From Apoda limacodes (taxonomy: Eukaryota > Arthropoda > Insecta > Lepidoptera > Limacodidae): a stretch of 64,000 nt of DNA. The first letter of the stretch is position 1. Each line of letters starts with the position of its first letter. The DNA lies in the NCBI GenBank assembly GCA_946406115.1, contig OX291547.1:17303001-17367000 (forward strand). Reading direction: 5' to 3'. Positions 25,365 through 38,700 of this stretch are shown here, piece after piece. Under the pieces are notes generated by a model. It was not told the origin of the DNA. It saw nothing but the letters and a program-made list of their open reading frames with translations, and searched no databases. Made by a program: the position numbers and the translations under genes.

Positions 25365-28300
25365 AGTAGTATTATATATATATATATATATAATACTTAT
25401 TAATTATACATTTATTTAGGCTTATTTCTCAAATAACATTAAAATAAACTAAAATAATATTAATCAAAACTAATCTAAATCATACAAATAATTTTTAAAC
25501 CTAAACAACATATTTAAAAACTAAATTAAAACTATTATAAAAATAAATATTATTCAAATAATTGTTGCCGGCCTGGTAAGGTGCCAAGAACGCTGGCTAT
25601 ATTTCCTATCTGAATTGATTTACTGATTCTCTGAGCAAGAAAAGAGCCAGACCCTTTGTCACCTGCAGTTGCAGTTGCAATGATAGTTTCTACTGCAAAC
25701 AGCACAAAACGGCGGCTTCACAACAAACTATCGTATTTGCGCCGCTTGGGGTTTTGCGCAGATTCGGCACCCGCCGCATCTCTAACACTGGTTTCAGTGA
25801 GGCAAGATAGTGTCATTGCATGTGGCGTCTCATAATAAAGCTCGGCCACGCTCCCAAGCCTGCCATCATTACGGTAAACTCCAAGGGGTTCACGTCAAGA
25901 ACGGATGGCACGTTGATGGCGGCAAGAGCCCATTTGATGGTATCGTTAAGCGAACTGTGGCGGGAAAACCTGCCAGCACTCTTTTCGCATGACAGCCCAT
26001 GAAATCCATGTTCGTCAACGTCGCTACCACATGAGCAAGTATGGGGATGGCAACTCTGCACGCCTAAACGAAGACCAATCGCAATTTGGAAACTGTTGTC
26101 GTCAAGCAGTGTGCCAAGCTATGAACATGGAATAGCTTGGAGCCAGTAACCAGATTCCTTGACCGAGGCAGCATCCAGGCAAGCAATTCTAGTACAATTT
26201 TGATTTTTTTTTATATCTGTACCAGCGAAGTATCCCAAAGTGTCTGAGGGTTTGGTTCCTTCGGAATATCTTCATTGGTACAGAGAATTTTAGAGGTTCC
26301 ACTGTCTATCTACTAAATATTGAATTGAGGGGTATTTTCACCTAAAAATTTGTGGCAAATTGCTATATATGGAACAAAGAAAAGCAGGTAGAGCAACACT
26401 TGATATTTTCCTGATACCAATTCCTCCAAATTTAATTGTTAGGGAAGATTGATTCCATGCTGTTTTGGAATGGGATAAATTAAAAAAAAAACAAATACAG
26501 ATTTGAGGCTGATATCAAATTGCTCTAATAAATTCGCAAATTTCCAAATCGGAACTGAACGAAGATGGTACATAAATTTGGAACGAAAAGGTAATGTTTA
26601 AGTAATGTGTATGCTATATGTGAATTTAAAATATTTATTTTAATAGTTAAGCGAAATAGGGCTGGTCCTAAAGGATCGCCTTGCTGTACGCAGACATCAG
26701 ATTTAATTATATTATTTTCATAAAATAATTAAGGAGGGGTTATTCAAACGTATGGATAAATTTCTTTTATTTATGTACTTCGGCGAACAAAGCTGTCATG
26801 TTTAAACAGTAAAAACCATTCCTCACATTAATTTTTAGTAAAATATCAGCAGCTAGAAAACTGCGAACTGAATGCCCCGCTGCTTCGCAGCCTCCTTTGC
26901 TTCCAAAACCTACTTGAATAGGTTGAAATTTATCTTTTAAGGTCGAAACTATATATTATTTTGAGGCAAGATGGCGAAAACGAGTGTTAAAAGCACAAAG
27001 CCTTGCCACAAAAAAAAATTAAGTTATCTGAGGATTCATTTTCCCGGAAATAACAAATTACATATTTTGATGATGTCACTTAAAAGGATTCAATCAGCAG
27101 CGATACTGATCAAATCGTTTAGGTGTTGAGGTGTTATTCCTTCGATGCACCCGCTAGAACCGTTTGGAAGAGACAAAATGGCATCATAGGTGCCCTGTTC
27201 CTGAACTTGAAATACATCAGCTGTTAAACTAGGAATCTGAGGTGATGAAGCTAGAGTTGCTGAATGTGAACTTTGAAACTTGAACGAAGGCTTTCAAGTG
27301 TATCGTCATTGTGAGGAGCAAGAGTATCTTGAGAAAATAAAATTCGAGCAGCGTTTCGTAAGTTACCGTCTTGAACTTTGCTCTCTACTCTATGTACGAA
27401 ATTCGACTTTAAAGAATAACTTTTGTTATTGGAGTTCTGGAGACTGAGATCTTCAATTAAAAAAGGATTAGAAGAATTATCTTTTAAATGCTTTGTCAAT
27501 GATTAATAGCGATCTGTTTTTTGACATGAAGATGTGTAAAGGCAAAGGTAAAAAGATTTTTCCTACTCTTTTCATTGTTCAAAAAATATAAAAATATTCC
27601 GCTAATATAAACGGGTTTGAAAAAATCTTTTTTTATTTAAAAGGGTATACTTTCGAGATGCTCCCATATTAATGTAGGGAATTTATAAATTAAAATTTTG
27701 GTGAAAATTATAATTGGTGTCAATTTGGAATTGTTGAAACGCCTTTTATGTTGATGACTGTATACAATTTTGTTATGAGTTTGGATGTTTTTAGAGTACA
27801 AAAAAAGCAATTCGTCACTCAAAAGTAAAAAATAAAAAAAAATTATCAGAAAAAACAACCGCCTTCAAAAAGATGCACTAAAAGGGTAAAAAATGATTAC
27901 TTATTTCCAAAAATCTGATCTGAATTACAGATTGAAGTTGGTATCCACGAACCTTAAAGTTTATAACACACTTTACTTGCCCGAAAACCCGACTGTCAGA
28001 ACACTGCTCACAACAAACTAATTCCTGCTGCGAATGAAACGCTAATTAACGAAAATAACGAAATGCGAATCACTAAAAATTATACAGCGTATATCTTAAA
28101 AAACTCAAAAAATATATGTAAGCAAATGTTCTAAAATAGCACACAAAACCTACAACTGTGATGAATAAGCTGCTATTCACAAAAAAATTAATATAACTGT
28201 CACAATAATCATCACATCTGTCGACTTTTAGTCCGTGAACAGTTTAACTTCAAGTGGTTTTCGTTTTCTCTAAATTGCATTTCTGAACGCCACGAGTCGC

Positions 28301-29676
28301 CGCTTTTGTCGTGATAATGATAAGTATCTTCAAAAATTGGCAATTTTTGTAATGCACCAAGTGTGGTTGCCGGGTAACGAACTGATTACAATTGCGGAGT
28401 AAATTGAGTATTAATTTAACTATAAATAAAAAACAGCTCCCAAAACAATAGATGTGATGAAAAAAAGATGAAAAGACAAAGAGAAAGATATCCATATTGC
28501 ACCCGCAAAGGTACTAAAAACATAAAATAATATTTATTTATGAAATGTTGTATTAAATATATACATATATATAAAAAAAAAATCACATGAAGTTTTTTTT
28601 TTATATATATGTACAATCATTAAATTAGGGTTCCGTAGAATGAGAATCATTGTGAATATCAAAAAAAAAATATCGTTGAATGTATTTGTAAAGCCCTATT
28701 GTAATTTTTTTTGATTCTTAGATCACGAGGTTTAGAAGTTAGCCAACAACTCGTAAAATATAAAATTTGGAGAAAAAAGTACATTATACAATCACATGAA
28801 GTTTTTTTTTTATATATATGTACAATCATTAAATTAGGGTTCCGTAGAATGAGAATCATTGTGAATATCAAAAAAAAAAATATCGTTGAATGTATTTGTA
28901 AAGCCCTATTGTATTTTTTTTTGATTCTTAGATCACGAGGTTTAGAAGTTAGCCAACAACTCGTAAAATATAAAATTTGGAGAAAAAAGTACATTAGAAT
29001 TGGTGTCGACATCTCCAGCGATGTTCAGTTCCGAGATCATTTACAAGATAAGGTTAAGCTGGCGTCCAAAAAACTTGGTGTACTCAACAGAGCGAAGCAG
29101 TACTTCACGTCGGGGCAAAGGTTGTTACTTTACAAGTCGCAAGTTCGGCCCCATATGGAGTACTGCTGCCATCTCTGGGCAGGTGCACCCGGATACCAGC
29201 TTGGCCCTTTTGACTCGGTTCAACGACGGGCTGTGAGAATTGTCGACGATTCCAAACTCACTTGCGGTATCGAGCCCTTAAGTCTGAGGAGAGACTTTGC
29301 CTCACTGTGTGTGTTCTACCGCTTGTACAATGGGTTGTGTTCTGAGGAATTGTTCGAAATGATGCCCACGGCTACTTTCTACCATCGCACCGCTCGCCAT
29401 CGGCAGGGAATTCATTCTCACACTTTAGAACCTAAATGGTCGCGTACAGTGCGGTTTCAGAGAAACTTCCTCCCGCGAACGCTTAAGTTGTGGAATGAGC
29501 TCCCTGCCAAGGTTTTCTGCAAGGACTACAGTATGGAGTTCTTCAAGAAAGAAGTTATTAGATTTCTGAAGGGTCGGCAACGCGCAAGTGATACCCCTGG
29601 TGTTGCAAGCGTCCATAGGCTACGGTGACCGCTTACCATCAGGCGGGCCGTAAGCTTGTTTGCCACCTTAGTGGTA

Positions 29677-29707
<31 letters not shown>

Positions 29708-32700
29708 ACGGAAATGTATTTTCAAATCTCTGTCTAATGATACTCCACATGATGAAGGGCGCGAAAAAAATTTTTTTTTTATCCCTGTGTTCAATGTATG
29801 AATTTCCATGATATATCTTAGTGGTTTACAAAATACATCTCTATACAATTTCATTACAATCTAACCAAATACGGCGGAATAATAAGGCTGTGACATACTG
29901 ACAGACATGACAAACAATATAAAAGTAAAAAAACTAATAAATAATTGAAAGAAATAATATAATAACCTAATAAATAAACCTAAAATATAATACATTGACC
30001 TCAGAATAATAACTCAAACACAAAGACATAGAGAACTGAACAGTAAATTTCCTAGCCAGCTAGCCTAGCAGCGAGATAAAAAGGTCACAGAAGTGTGACA
30101 GAGACGAAGCCAACCCGTGGTCTCTAGTGTCTTTATAACTTCTTTTAATAAACATAAACAAACGAAATGGCGGACGTTGATAGAAAGAGAAACGACACCA
30201 CAAGTTTGCTCTGTCTCTTTCCAAAGGATGGTAAATTTTGTGAAGCTATTACGCTCCCATAGGACAGATTTTAGAACTCTTTGCTAAAACCTTAACATAT
30301 ACTTCAAGTTTTCAAGTATATTTTTAGATGTGTGTGTAAGGCTAACTTTTGACTTGTGTTGACACATTTCCATAGTATTTGATAGTACTTACCTATGATT
30401 AAGTTGACACCCTCGGTGAGGTCCTTATCGTAGAGGGTGAGCAGCTGGTCGCCCGTGTCATCGAGCGGCGCCACATCCAACAGGGATCCCTCGGAGACAT
30501 CGCAGTGCTCGTGACCCTGACGCGTCACCTGGTATACCGCCGGCTGCGGCAGCGTTCGGTGTAGCCTGGGAAGAGGACATTACGACTAACCACTGTCCTA
30601 GTATGTAGTGGGCTAGCTTGCTTAGCCTAGGAAACCAATTCAATTCCCAGCAGCGGTCTTTTTTATTATCTTCTTGTTTCTTTGTCTGGACCCTTAGCAC
30701 AGAGAATCCTAATTCCAGCTATTTCTTTTGGAGCTACTTATTGTCTTTGTGTTTCTTTCATAAGAACCATAGCTAAGAAAATCTAAGTTGCAGCCATTTA
30801 TTTTGCAGCTACGGATTGTCTTTGTATTTCTTTCATAAGATCCTTAGCTAAGAAAATCTTAATTGCAGTCATTTATTTTGCACCTTTTATTATTCAACAC
30901 CTTTCAGCAAACCTCTTGACTGCGTTAGTTAATTTTTTTATTCGGTTTTAAGCCATGTTACCAAATAGGAAAACATCGTAATATATTAAAATTCTTTCTT
31001 TTGAATAAGTAATATTTACTAAGTCAATCCATAGACTAAAAAAATATGCATTACAAGATTTTGCCAGCAGCTCGCCTGCCCTAAATTCGTTTATCGACGT
31101 GGAACTCCTTAATTATACTAATGAAGTTTGTTTAAGCTCGTTTATAGTTATTCCGATGGGAATTTCAGGACCTAACCTATATGTGTGTCAAGTTTCATCC
31201 TGATCTGATTAGTGGTTGAAGCGTGATTGAATGTCAAACATACAAACTTTCACATTTAAAATACTAGTTAGATTATTTTCTACCTCTATCCGTTACCATA
31301 ATTCAATTCATGACAAAAAGTGCCAATATTAATGCTTTATAATATATAACAATACATTTACAATACTTTGAACAATTTGGAATATATTGTTATCTAGGTG
31401 AGAAGATATGTTACCAATCTTCAATTCCACCCTTTGAAGTTCAATCATTCGTCAAAGTTTACAAAGGGATACCACTTCAACTTAAGCTTCCGACTTATGG
31501 GTCCGGAAGCTTTTGAAGTTAGGGACCGGATACTTGGGCTTAACACATAAGTATTTCACTTATCTCACACCGGATAGAAATAAGCTGCTGCTTTGACTTT
31601 GAAGTTAGAGATTTGAAGCAAACAATTTATCATTATTATAATACATATAGATATTTAAACTTATTTATTTTAAAATAATTATGTATACATTTCTTGTACA
31701 TTGAGAAACATGTTTTTTGAAAGTAAAAAATATTATTTCCGAACTAGTATATGATATATTTAACTGAAGAAATGCATTTTCATAACACGAGACTGCAATT
31801 ACTCACCTTAACAATAATGCTTTTGTACCTTGAGAAAAATGCTTCTTGTAAGTATAAAATATTATTTTCGTACAAGAATATGACATTTTTAACTGAAGAA
31901 ATCTATTTTCATCACACGAGACTGCAAATACTTACCTTCAGCATAATCATTGTAAAAACAAATATATTTGATTTTAAAATAATTTATTTTTCATTAAGTA
32001 ATATTGTCTCGGTAAAAGAAAGTGAATTCTTATGCCAAAACGAATATTTCTTGCATATAAATAAAAGAAGAAATTCTCTTCTGAAGGCAATTATATATTC
32101 AATCGAAATTATTAGTGTTCAACTAAAACACTGCTTGCACTGCAATGCTTCCACAAAAATATATCTTCTACTTAGATAAAAATATTATATTTTTGAATTG
32201 AAATAATTAAAATATTTAATTTAATTTAGCTTTTAATTTCAGGCCAAAAATAAAATATTTTAAAACCAAAAATATATTGAGACTTTTAAGGAAACAAAAA
32301 ACTTCTACGACTAAATATATAATCTTAAAACAAAATAACAAATCCAAGACAATATTTTACTTGTTACAAGAAATTATAACTTTCGTTATAAAGGGTCTTT
32401 CAAATAGGGCGGGTCGATGTTGACAATTTGTGGCGGCCATTTTGTTTTGGCGGCAACTGTAAAATACGTTGTTATTTCTTCAGTCAATGATGCCAAATCA
32501 CCATGGTAAGTTACACGATTGAGCAGCACGTCCAAATGATAAAAAATATCAAAATGAGTGTTCGATAGTGCAAACGTTGCGCGCATTACGTCTATTTTAC
32601 GGCACGGTGGCTCTTCAAAGTCGACTCTCCAACGTTTGGTGACCATATTCGAGATGACGTCTCGACGTCAAAGGAACACCAGATCGGCCGAGAACATCGC

Positions 32701-35700
32701 TGCTGTCCGTGAAAATGTGCAGGAGATTCCGAGGCAGTCGATTTCTCGCCGTGCACAAGAATACAGCCTTTCGCATATTTGGCCAATTTTGCGGTGGACA
32801 TTTAAACGATGTCATATTTCATAACTAATGGTATAAATGAATCTTTCAAATAAAAAATAATTTCTTTGATATCTCACATACAGCAAGTTTTATTTAATTT
32901 CAACATCGACCCGCCCTTGTTGAAAGATCCTTTATATAAATCACACATTTTCTTGACCAGATCGATATTGCTTTCATTCAAGATAACCTTTTCTTTCGTG
33001 TACTGTATCTACGTAATCTATCTAGTGTTTCTACACTACTTTACTCTTACTTAATATTCTTAGGTACAAGGAATCGATAATCTAATAACAATCACGATAA
33101 AAGAACTTTATAAATACTTTTAACGAAAATTGTTTTGGACAAAATCGATTTAAAGGTTTTTCAGATACTCATCAGTGAAAATTATCATTCTACGGAGCCA
33201 GTTTTTGCTAATTAATAATAAGTTTTCTAGATAATTTTTTTTATCACAGCGATAGTTTAGTAATTAATGAAGAATATTGAATATCTATACCCCTTCTACA
33301 GTTTTGTCCCATTCAACGGTTTCAGCCACAGCACAAAATAAGTAGTAGTGCAACGAATATATATGTCGTTAGATTTACCTATGAATTAAGCATTTGATCT
33401 GTGATTTATATTTTTTTTCAAAACAATATGATCTCGCTTTTTAGGGTTCCTTACTTAAAGGGTTATTAGCGGAACCCTATTACTAAGACTTCGCTGTCCG
33501 TCCGTTCGTCTGTCAACACACTGTATCTCATGAACCGAGATAGTAAAACAGTTGAAATTTTCACAGAAGATGTATATATGTTGCCACTTTAACAACAAAT
33601 ACTAAAAAACAGAATAAAATAAATATTTAAGGGGGCTCCCATACAACAAACGTGATTTTTTTTGCTCGATTTTGCTCAACATTGGTAAAGGCAACAGGTC
33701 GACGCAAACAATATTCACAGAATATAAAGTTATATATTCATTTTAAAAATAAATAATTAAAATAAAACACATATTTAAGTAGGGCTCCCGTACAACAAAC
33801 GTGATTTTTTGCCATTTTTATAGATAAGGATACGGAACCCTTCGTGCGCGAGTTCGATTTGCACTAAAACGAAAGAACGCATTTCGTTATAAACAAAACA
33901 TTATGTGACTACGTGTTTACAAAATATACGAAATATTACGTGTCTACGTGTAAACTAAAAATATATACGAAATATTATGTGGCTGCGTGTAAACTAAAAA
34001 TATACGAAATATTACGTGTCTACGTGTAAACTAAAAATATATACGAAATATTATGTGGCTGCGTGTAAACTAAAAATATACGAAATATTATGTATCTACA
34101 TGTAAACTAAAAATATACCAAATGTTATGTGTCACCGTGTAAACTAAAAATATACGAAACATTACGTATGTCTACGTGCTTAATTAAACATATGCAAAAC
34201 ATAATGTGTCGGTACCTAACTAAAAACAAAGTAAGATCATTAGTTTAAAAATATTAACCTACTGTTCCGGTTTAGGCATAAAGATGAATATAAAGCGGTA
34301 AACCAGGAGGATACCTAACGTTAATTGGGTAATGATCCATCCAGGTGGATAAAGTTCACGGTACGTTGGAGCATGTTGTCGGAGGCTGCCGCAAATGTGA
34401 TACTCGTAAATTTTCCACTGCGGCTATAGTAGTTGTAAGCGTATCATAAAATTAAATAAGAGCAAAGAACGGATGGTATCTATATATATAAAAATGAATC
34501 CCTATTTTCCCTATTTAACGCCATCACGCGTTAACGGCTAGACAGATTTCGCTAATTCTATTTCTGTTGTGTTTGTTATTGTCAGGAGAATGTTCTTATA
34601 AAAAAAAACTGTCAAGTGCGAGTTGGACTCGCGCACTAAGGAAAACTCGAAGACGGCTGGACCTATTCGGGAATAATTTTTTTTGTTAGTGTTAGGGCAA
34701 GGTTGTTATGAAAGAAAAAACTGTCAAGTGCGGGTCGGACTCGGCACTAAGGGTAAACCGATTTTAATGAAATTTTGGTAAGTTGTTATGCACACGCCGG
34801 GTAAGGTTTCTGAGAAAGAAAAAACGGTCAAGTGCTAGTCGCCCAGGGTTAAGTGCGAGTCGGACTCGCGCACTAAGGAAAACTCGAAGACGGCTGGACC
34901 AATTCGGTTAATTTTTTTGTTGTGTTTGACAGTGTTAGGGCAAGGTTTTTATGAAAGAAAAACGGTCAAGTGTGAGTCGGACTCTCCCTTTAAGGGTGAA
35001 CTGATTTTAATGAAATTTTGGTAAGTTGTTATGCACATGTCGGGGAAGGTTTCTGAATTTGTACAACCCATTCACAATAGGTTAGTGCGGCAGTTGTTTA
35101 AAAAAAAGAAACACCGTTCACCGGGTCAGCTAGTAATACCTATAAAGAGCACTGCCTAGAGCGTACAAAATAATAGTAGGTAATAAAATAAAAAGTGTTA
35201 CCATTTGATTTGCAATTAATTGACCCTCGATCAGACAGGATCATGAGTATAACTTACTCTTATATAACACCTACTACCTTTTGCCCGCGTTATCGGTGTA
35301 GAATTCCAACGACAACTCCTCACTTATAGAATAAAAAACCGACTAACGCCTATGTCCTTTCTCGGGAGTGAAACTATCTCCAAGCATTATTAGCAAAACT
35401 TCATCTTAATCAGTATAGCTGTTTAAGCGTGAAGAGGTACAAACAGACAGATTTACTTTCGCATTTATAATATTAGTATGGATTTTTATAATTAATACAT
35501 GCCTATTTAAAAATTTGCCGTATGATACCTATTTTTCAAAATAATTGTACCTACATCTACTGTGAACAATGTGTTACTAAGATTGAACGTCTACTTAGGT
35601 TGTGAGAGTAGCCTTATGTCGGCCGTGATTTTTATAGTCTAATAAAATAGTATAACTTACATTAAAAGGCGGCTGAACTTTGGTCATTCAATTAACGGGT

Positions 35701-38700
35701 ATGGAACGCCTTATAAACTTTAAGAGCCCTAACTTAGGATACTAATAAATTATTAAATTGCTGTCATCCCCCTTGCCTCGGCCGCAGGCCAACATTAAGG
35801 TTTTTTAATAAAATAAGAATCCTATCATGGCCCCTTTATTTCTAAGTAACAAATTAAAGTAAACAACTAAAATAAAATAAAAATTCTTTTACATTGCTAT
35901 TTTACTGTCCGGAAGCAGTTAGAAAACTATTGCAAGCTATTTATGATCAAAAAAAACATATTTCCAGTGTGGTATCCGTTGACATTTTCGCCAAATTAGT
36001 GATAAAATTGCACTGCTGCCGCCGGCTTCTATACACTATACCATTGGAGCATACGGCATAAAGCCATACTGCATACATGCCGCCAATGTTATATTTTAAT
36101 TATAATTCAATGACGCATTACATAATCTTTATTATAACCTTTAATGTTCTCAGCCAATCAGTAGGCAGTGAACACGATTTTTAAAATTATAACTTAGTAC
36201 TTTTTTTTTTTTTTTATCCCACTAAGGTGGCAAACAAGCTTACGGTCCGCCTGTTGGTAAGTGGTCACCGTAGCCTATGGACGCTTGCAACACCAGGGGT
36301 ATCTCGCGTTGCCGACCCTTCAGCAATCTAATAACTTCTTTCTTGAAGAACCCCATACTGTAGTCCTTAGAGCAAACCTTGGCAGGGAGCTCATTCCACA
36401 ACTCAAGCGTTCGCGGGAGGAAGTTTCTCTGAACGTTTCGCGACCATTTCGGTTCCAAAGTATGAGAATGAAATCCCTGTCGATGGCGAGCGGTGCGATG
36501 GCAGAAAGTAGCCGTGGGCATCATTTCGAACAATTCCTCAGAACACAACCCATTGTACAAGCGGTAAAACACACACAGGGAGTCAAAGTCTCTCCTAAGA
36601 TACCGAAAGTGAGTTTGGAATGGTTGACAATTGTCACAGCCCGTCGTTGAACCGAGTCAAAAGGGCCAAGCGGCCAATACTTAACTTTATCAGCAATTTC
36701 GTAACGTATAATTATTTTGAAAAATACTCATTAAGGTAGGTACCTACAATATATAAGTATAAATTTAATAATGGTAAAAGGTAAGTAATATATAACTATA
36801 AAATCTAGTAAATAACTTAAATATATTACTATAAAATATAATAAATTCACTTACCTTTTTCCATTATTAAATTTATACTTATATATTGTAAATACCTACC
36901 TACTTAATGAGTATTTTTCAAAAAAATTGTACGTTACGGAATTACGTTACGAAATTTTTGATGAAGTTAAGCACTGCGTTATAACTTTTAAAAAATTTGT
37001 TCACTGCCTACTGATAGAATGATGAAATGAAAGTTTATGATAAAGATTATGTTAAGCCGGCGAGGGGCAGCACAGTGCAATTCTGTCACTAATTTGGCAA
37101 AAACCGTCAAAGGATACAACTCTGGAAATATGTTTTTTTTGTCCACCAATAGCTTACAATAGTTTTCTTACTAATTCCGGACAGTTAAATAGCAATGTTA
37201 AATTTTAATGGATTTATTAGTATCCTAAGTTAGGGCTTTTAAACCGTTAATTGAATAACGAAAGTTCGGCCGCCTCAAAATGTTAGTTATACTTTTTTAA
37301 TATACTATAAAAATCACGGCAAAACTAGGCTGTTCTAACAACCTAAGCTTGGCAAGCTTCATTTGTTTCCATGAAATACAGTATGTGAAAATACTAAAAA
37401 AGTCTATCCATGTAACTGTGTAGAACAGTGTGTTTATATTTTTTTGCTGAAAAACACAATGCTGTTTATCACATTAAAACTAGTTACCGTTGAAAATTTC
37501 AACAATTTATTTTATTTTATTTATTATTAGTCAAATTCCAAATAATAAGATAAACAAGAATACATATATAACCTATTACGATTTCTATTATATAAATAGC
37601 TCTAATTAACCTAATACCTAAATTTAAAGATTTGTAAACTCACAGACGGGATGGATAAAGATCATAAAACAGCCCTTCGTTTATATATTAATATATAAAC
37701 GTTATTTTTTTTTTTCAAAAAGTTTTTATTATATATTGTTTAAAAACCGAGCAAGTTTAAACTGACTCGTTCCCCGAGGGTTTCGTAGGAACTTGTATAA
37801 AAATAGTTTGTCCATCACGGAAATCAGGTCCCGAAGATATATGGCTGTTTTTTCGGTTGAATGTTTGAGATTAACCCTAAAATCGGATTAAACGACAAAC
37901 TTAACTTTGTAGTTGAAAAAATGATGCCTATATATCGATATACGTAACTGTCAATGCACCAACTGCAAATGTTACTGTGTAATACATAAAAACGTGTTCT
38001 AAGTGATCTAACTTCAAATTAATGACTTTCGGATTTTTCAAAGCAAGGCAAGTCATGAGACTTGTGGCCAAATTTTATGATTCTTAGTCATCGGTAAGTA
38101 TACGAGGTTTTTCGAAAATTAAAAAATCGTCGGCGTCGACTTGAAAGCTTAATTGTCCTTTTTACAGCTCTCACTAGATCTAAGATTGAATTCAACTTGA
38201 GACCTCTACGCGTTTCTAGATAAAAGAGTCCTAAGAGACAAATTGAAAAATATTTTTTTCGTGTGATTTATCTACAAATTAACGATTTTTCCCTTTACTT
38301 GTGCTGTGAGACTTCGCTTCTTACCAAATTTTATGATTTCAGCTCAACGTCAAGTATCTGTAGGTTTGATTTATTTTCAAGTGTCAAAATATGCAAAAAT
38401 ATCCGTATTTTTATTGCGTTTACTTGGACGCTTGTTTTTTTTTACAGCTGTAAGGGACTGTAGATCTAAGTATTTTATTTAAAATTCAATTTAATATAAC
38501 TACGCGTTCCTGAGAAAATGGGTCTCAAAAGACAGACAAACATAAAGGATTCAACTAGAAACTTATTATTTTTGCGTTTTTTTTTAGCTTCGTACTGCGT
38601 TGATTTCTTTAGACGTTTGAATTTTATCCGACTTAACTTGATAACTCCACTCGTCCTTGAGAAAAAAAATGGTTTTGACACAGCGACAGACAACAAAGTG

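Larger units (their letters stand above)
14225..30392 (-). other. Intron between coding exons 3 and 4 (16.2 kb)
   Basis: AT-rich intron filled with the mobile elements listed between 14338 and 29700. Stretches at about 14710-16580, 20270-21500 and 29710-30390 hold no gene or repeat that I recognise. Short open frames there are AT-rich chance frames. Confidence 0.7.

Noticed and set aside
28711..29628. 305-codon plus-strand frame as a gene
   Set aside because: It is a chance fusion of a 209-bp tandem repeat with a truncated LINE 3' coding region. There is no start context or splice support.
30595..30670. tRNA or SINE head
   Set aside because: 'ccaattcaattcccag' resembles a B box, but there is no convincing A box, cloverleaf or SINE body.
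31751..32179. 142-codon plus-strand frame
   Set aside because: AT-rich codons and an internal tandem duplication explain its length. No domain is recognisable.
33898..34215. CRISPR array
   Set aside because: Units are contiguous with no unique spacers, and the setting is an animal nuclear genome.
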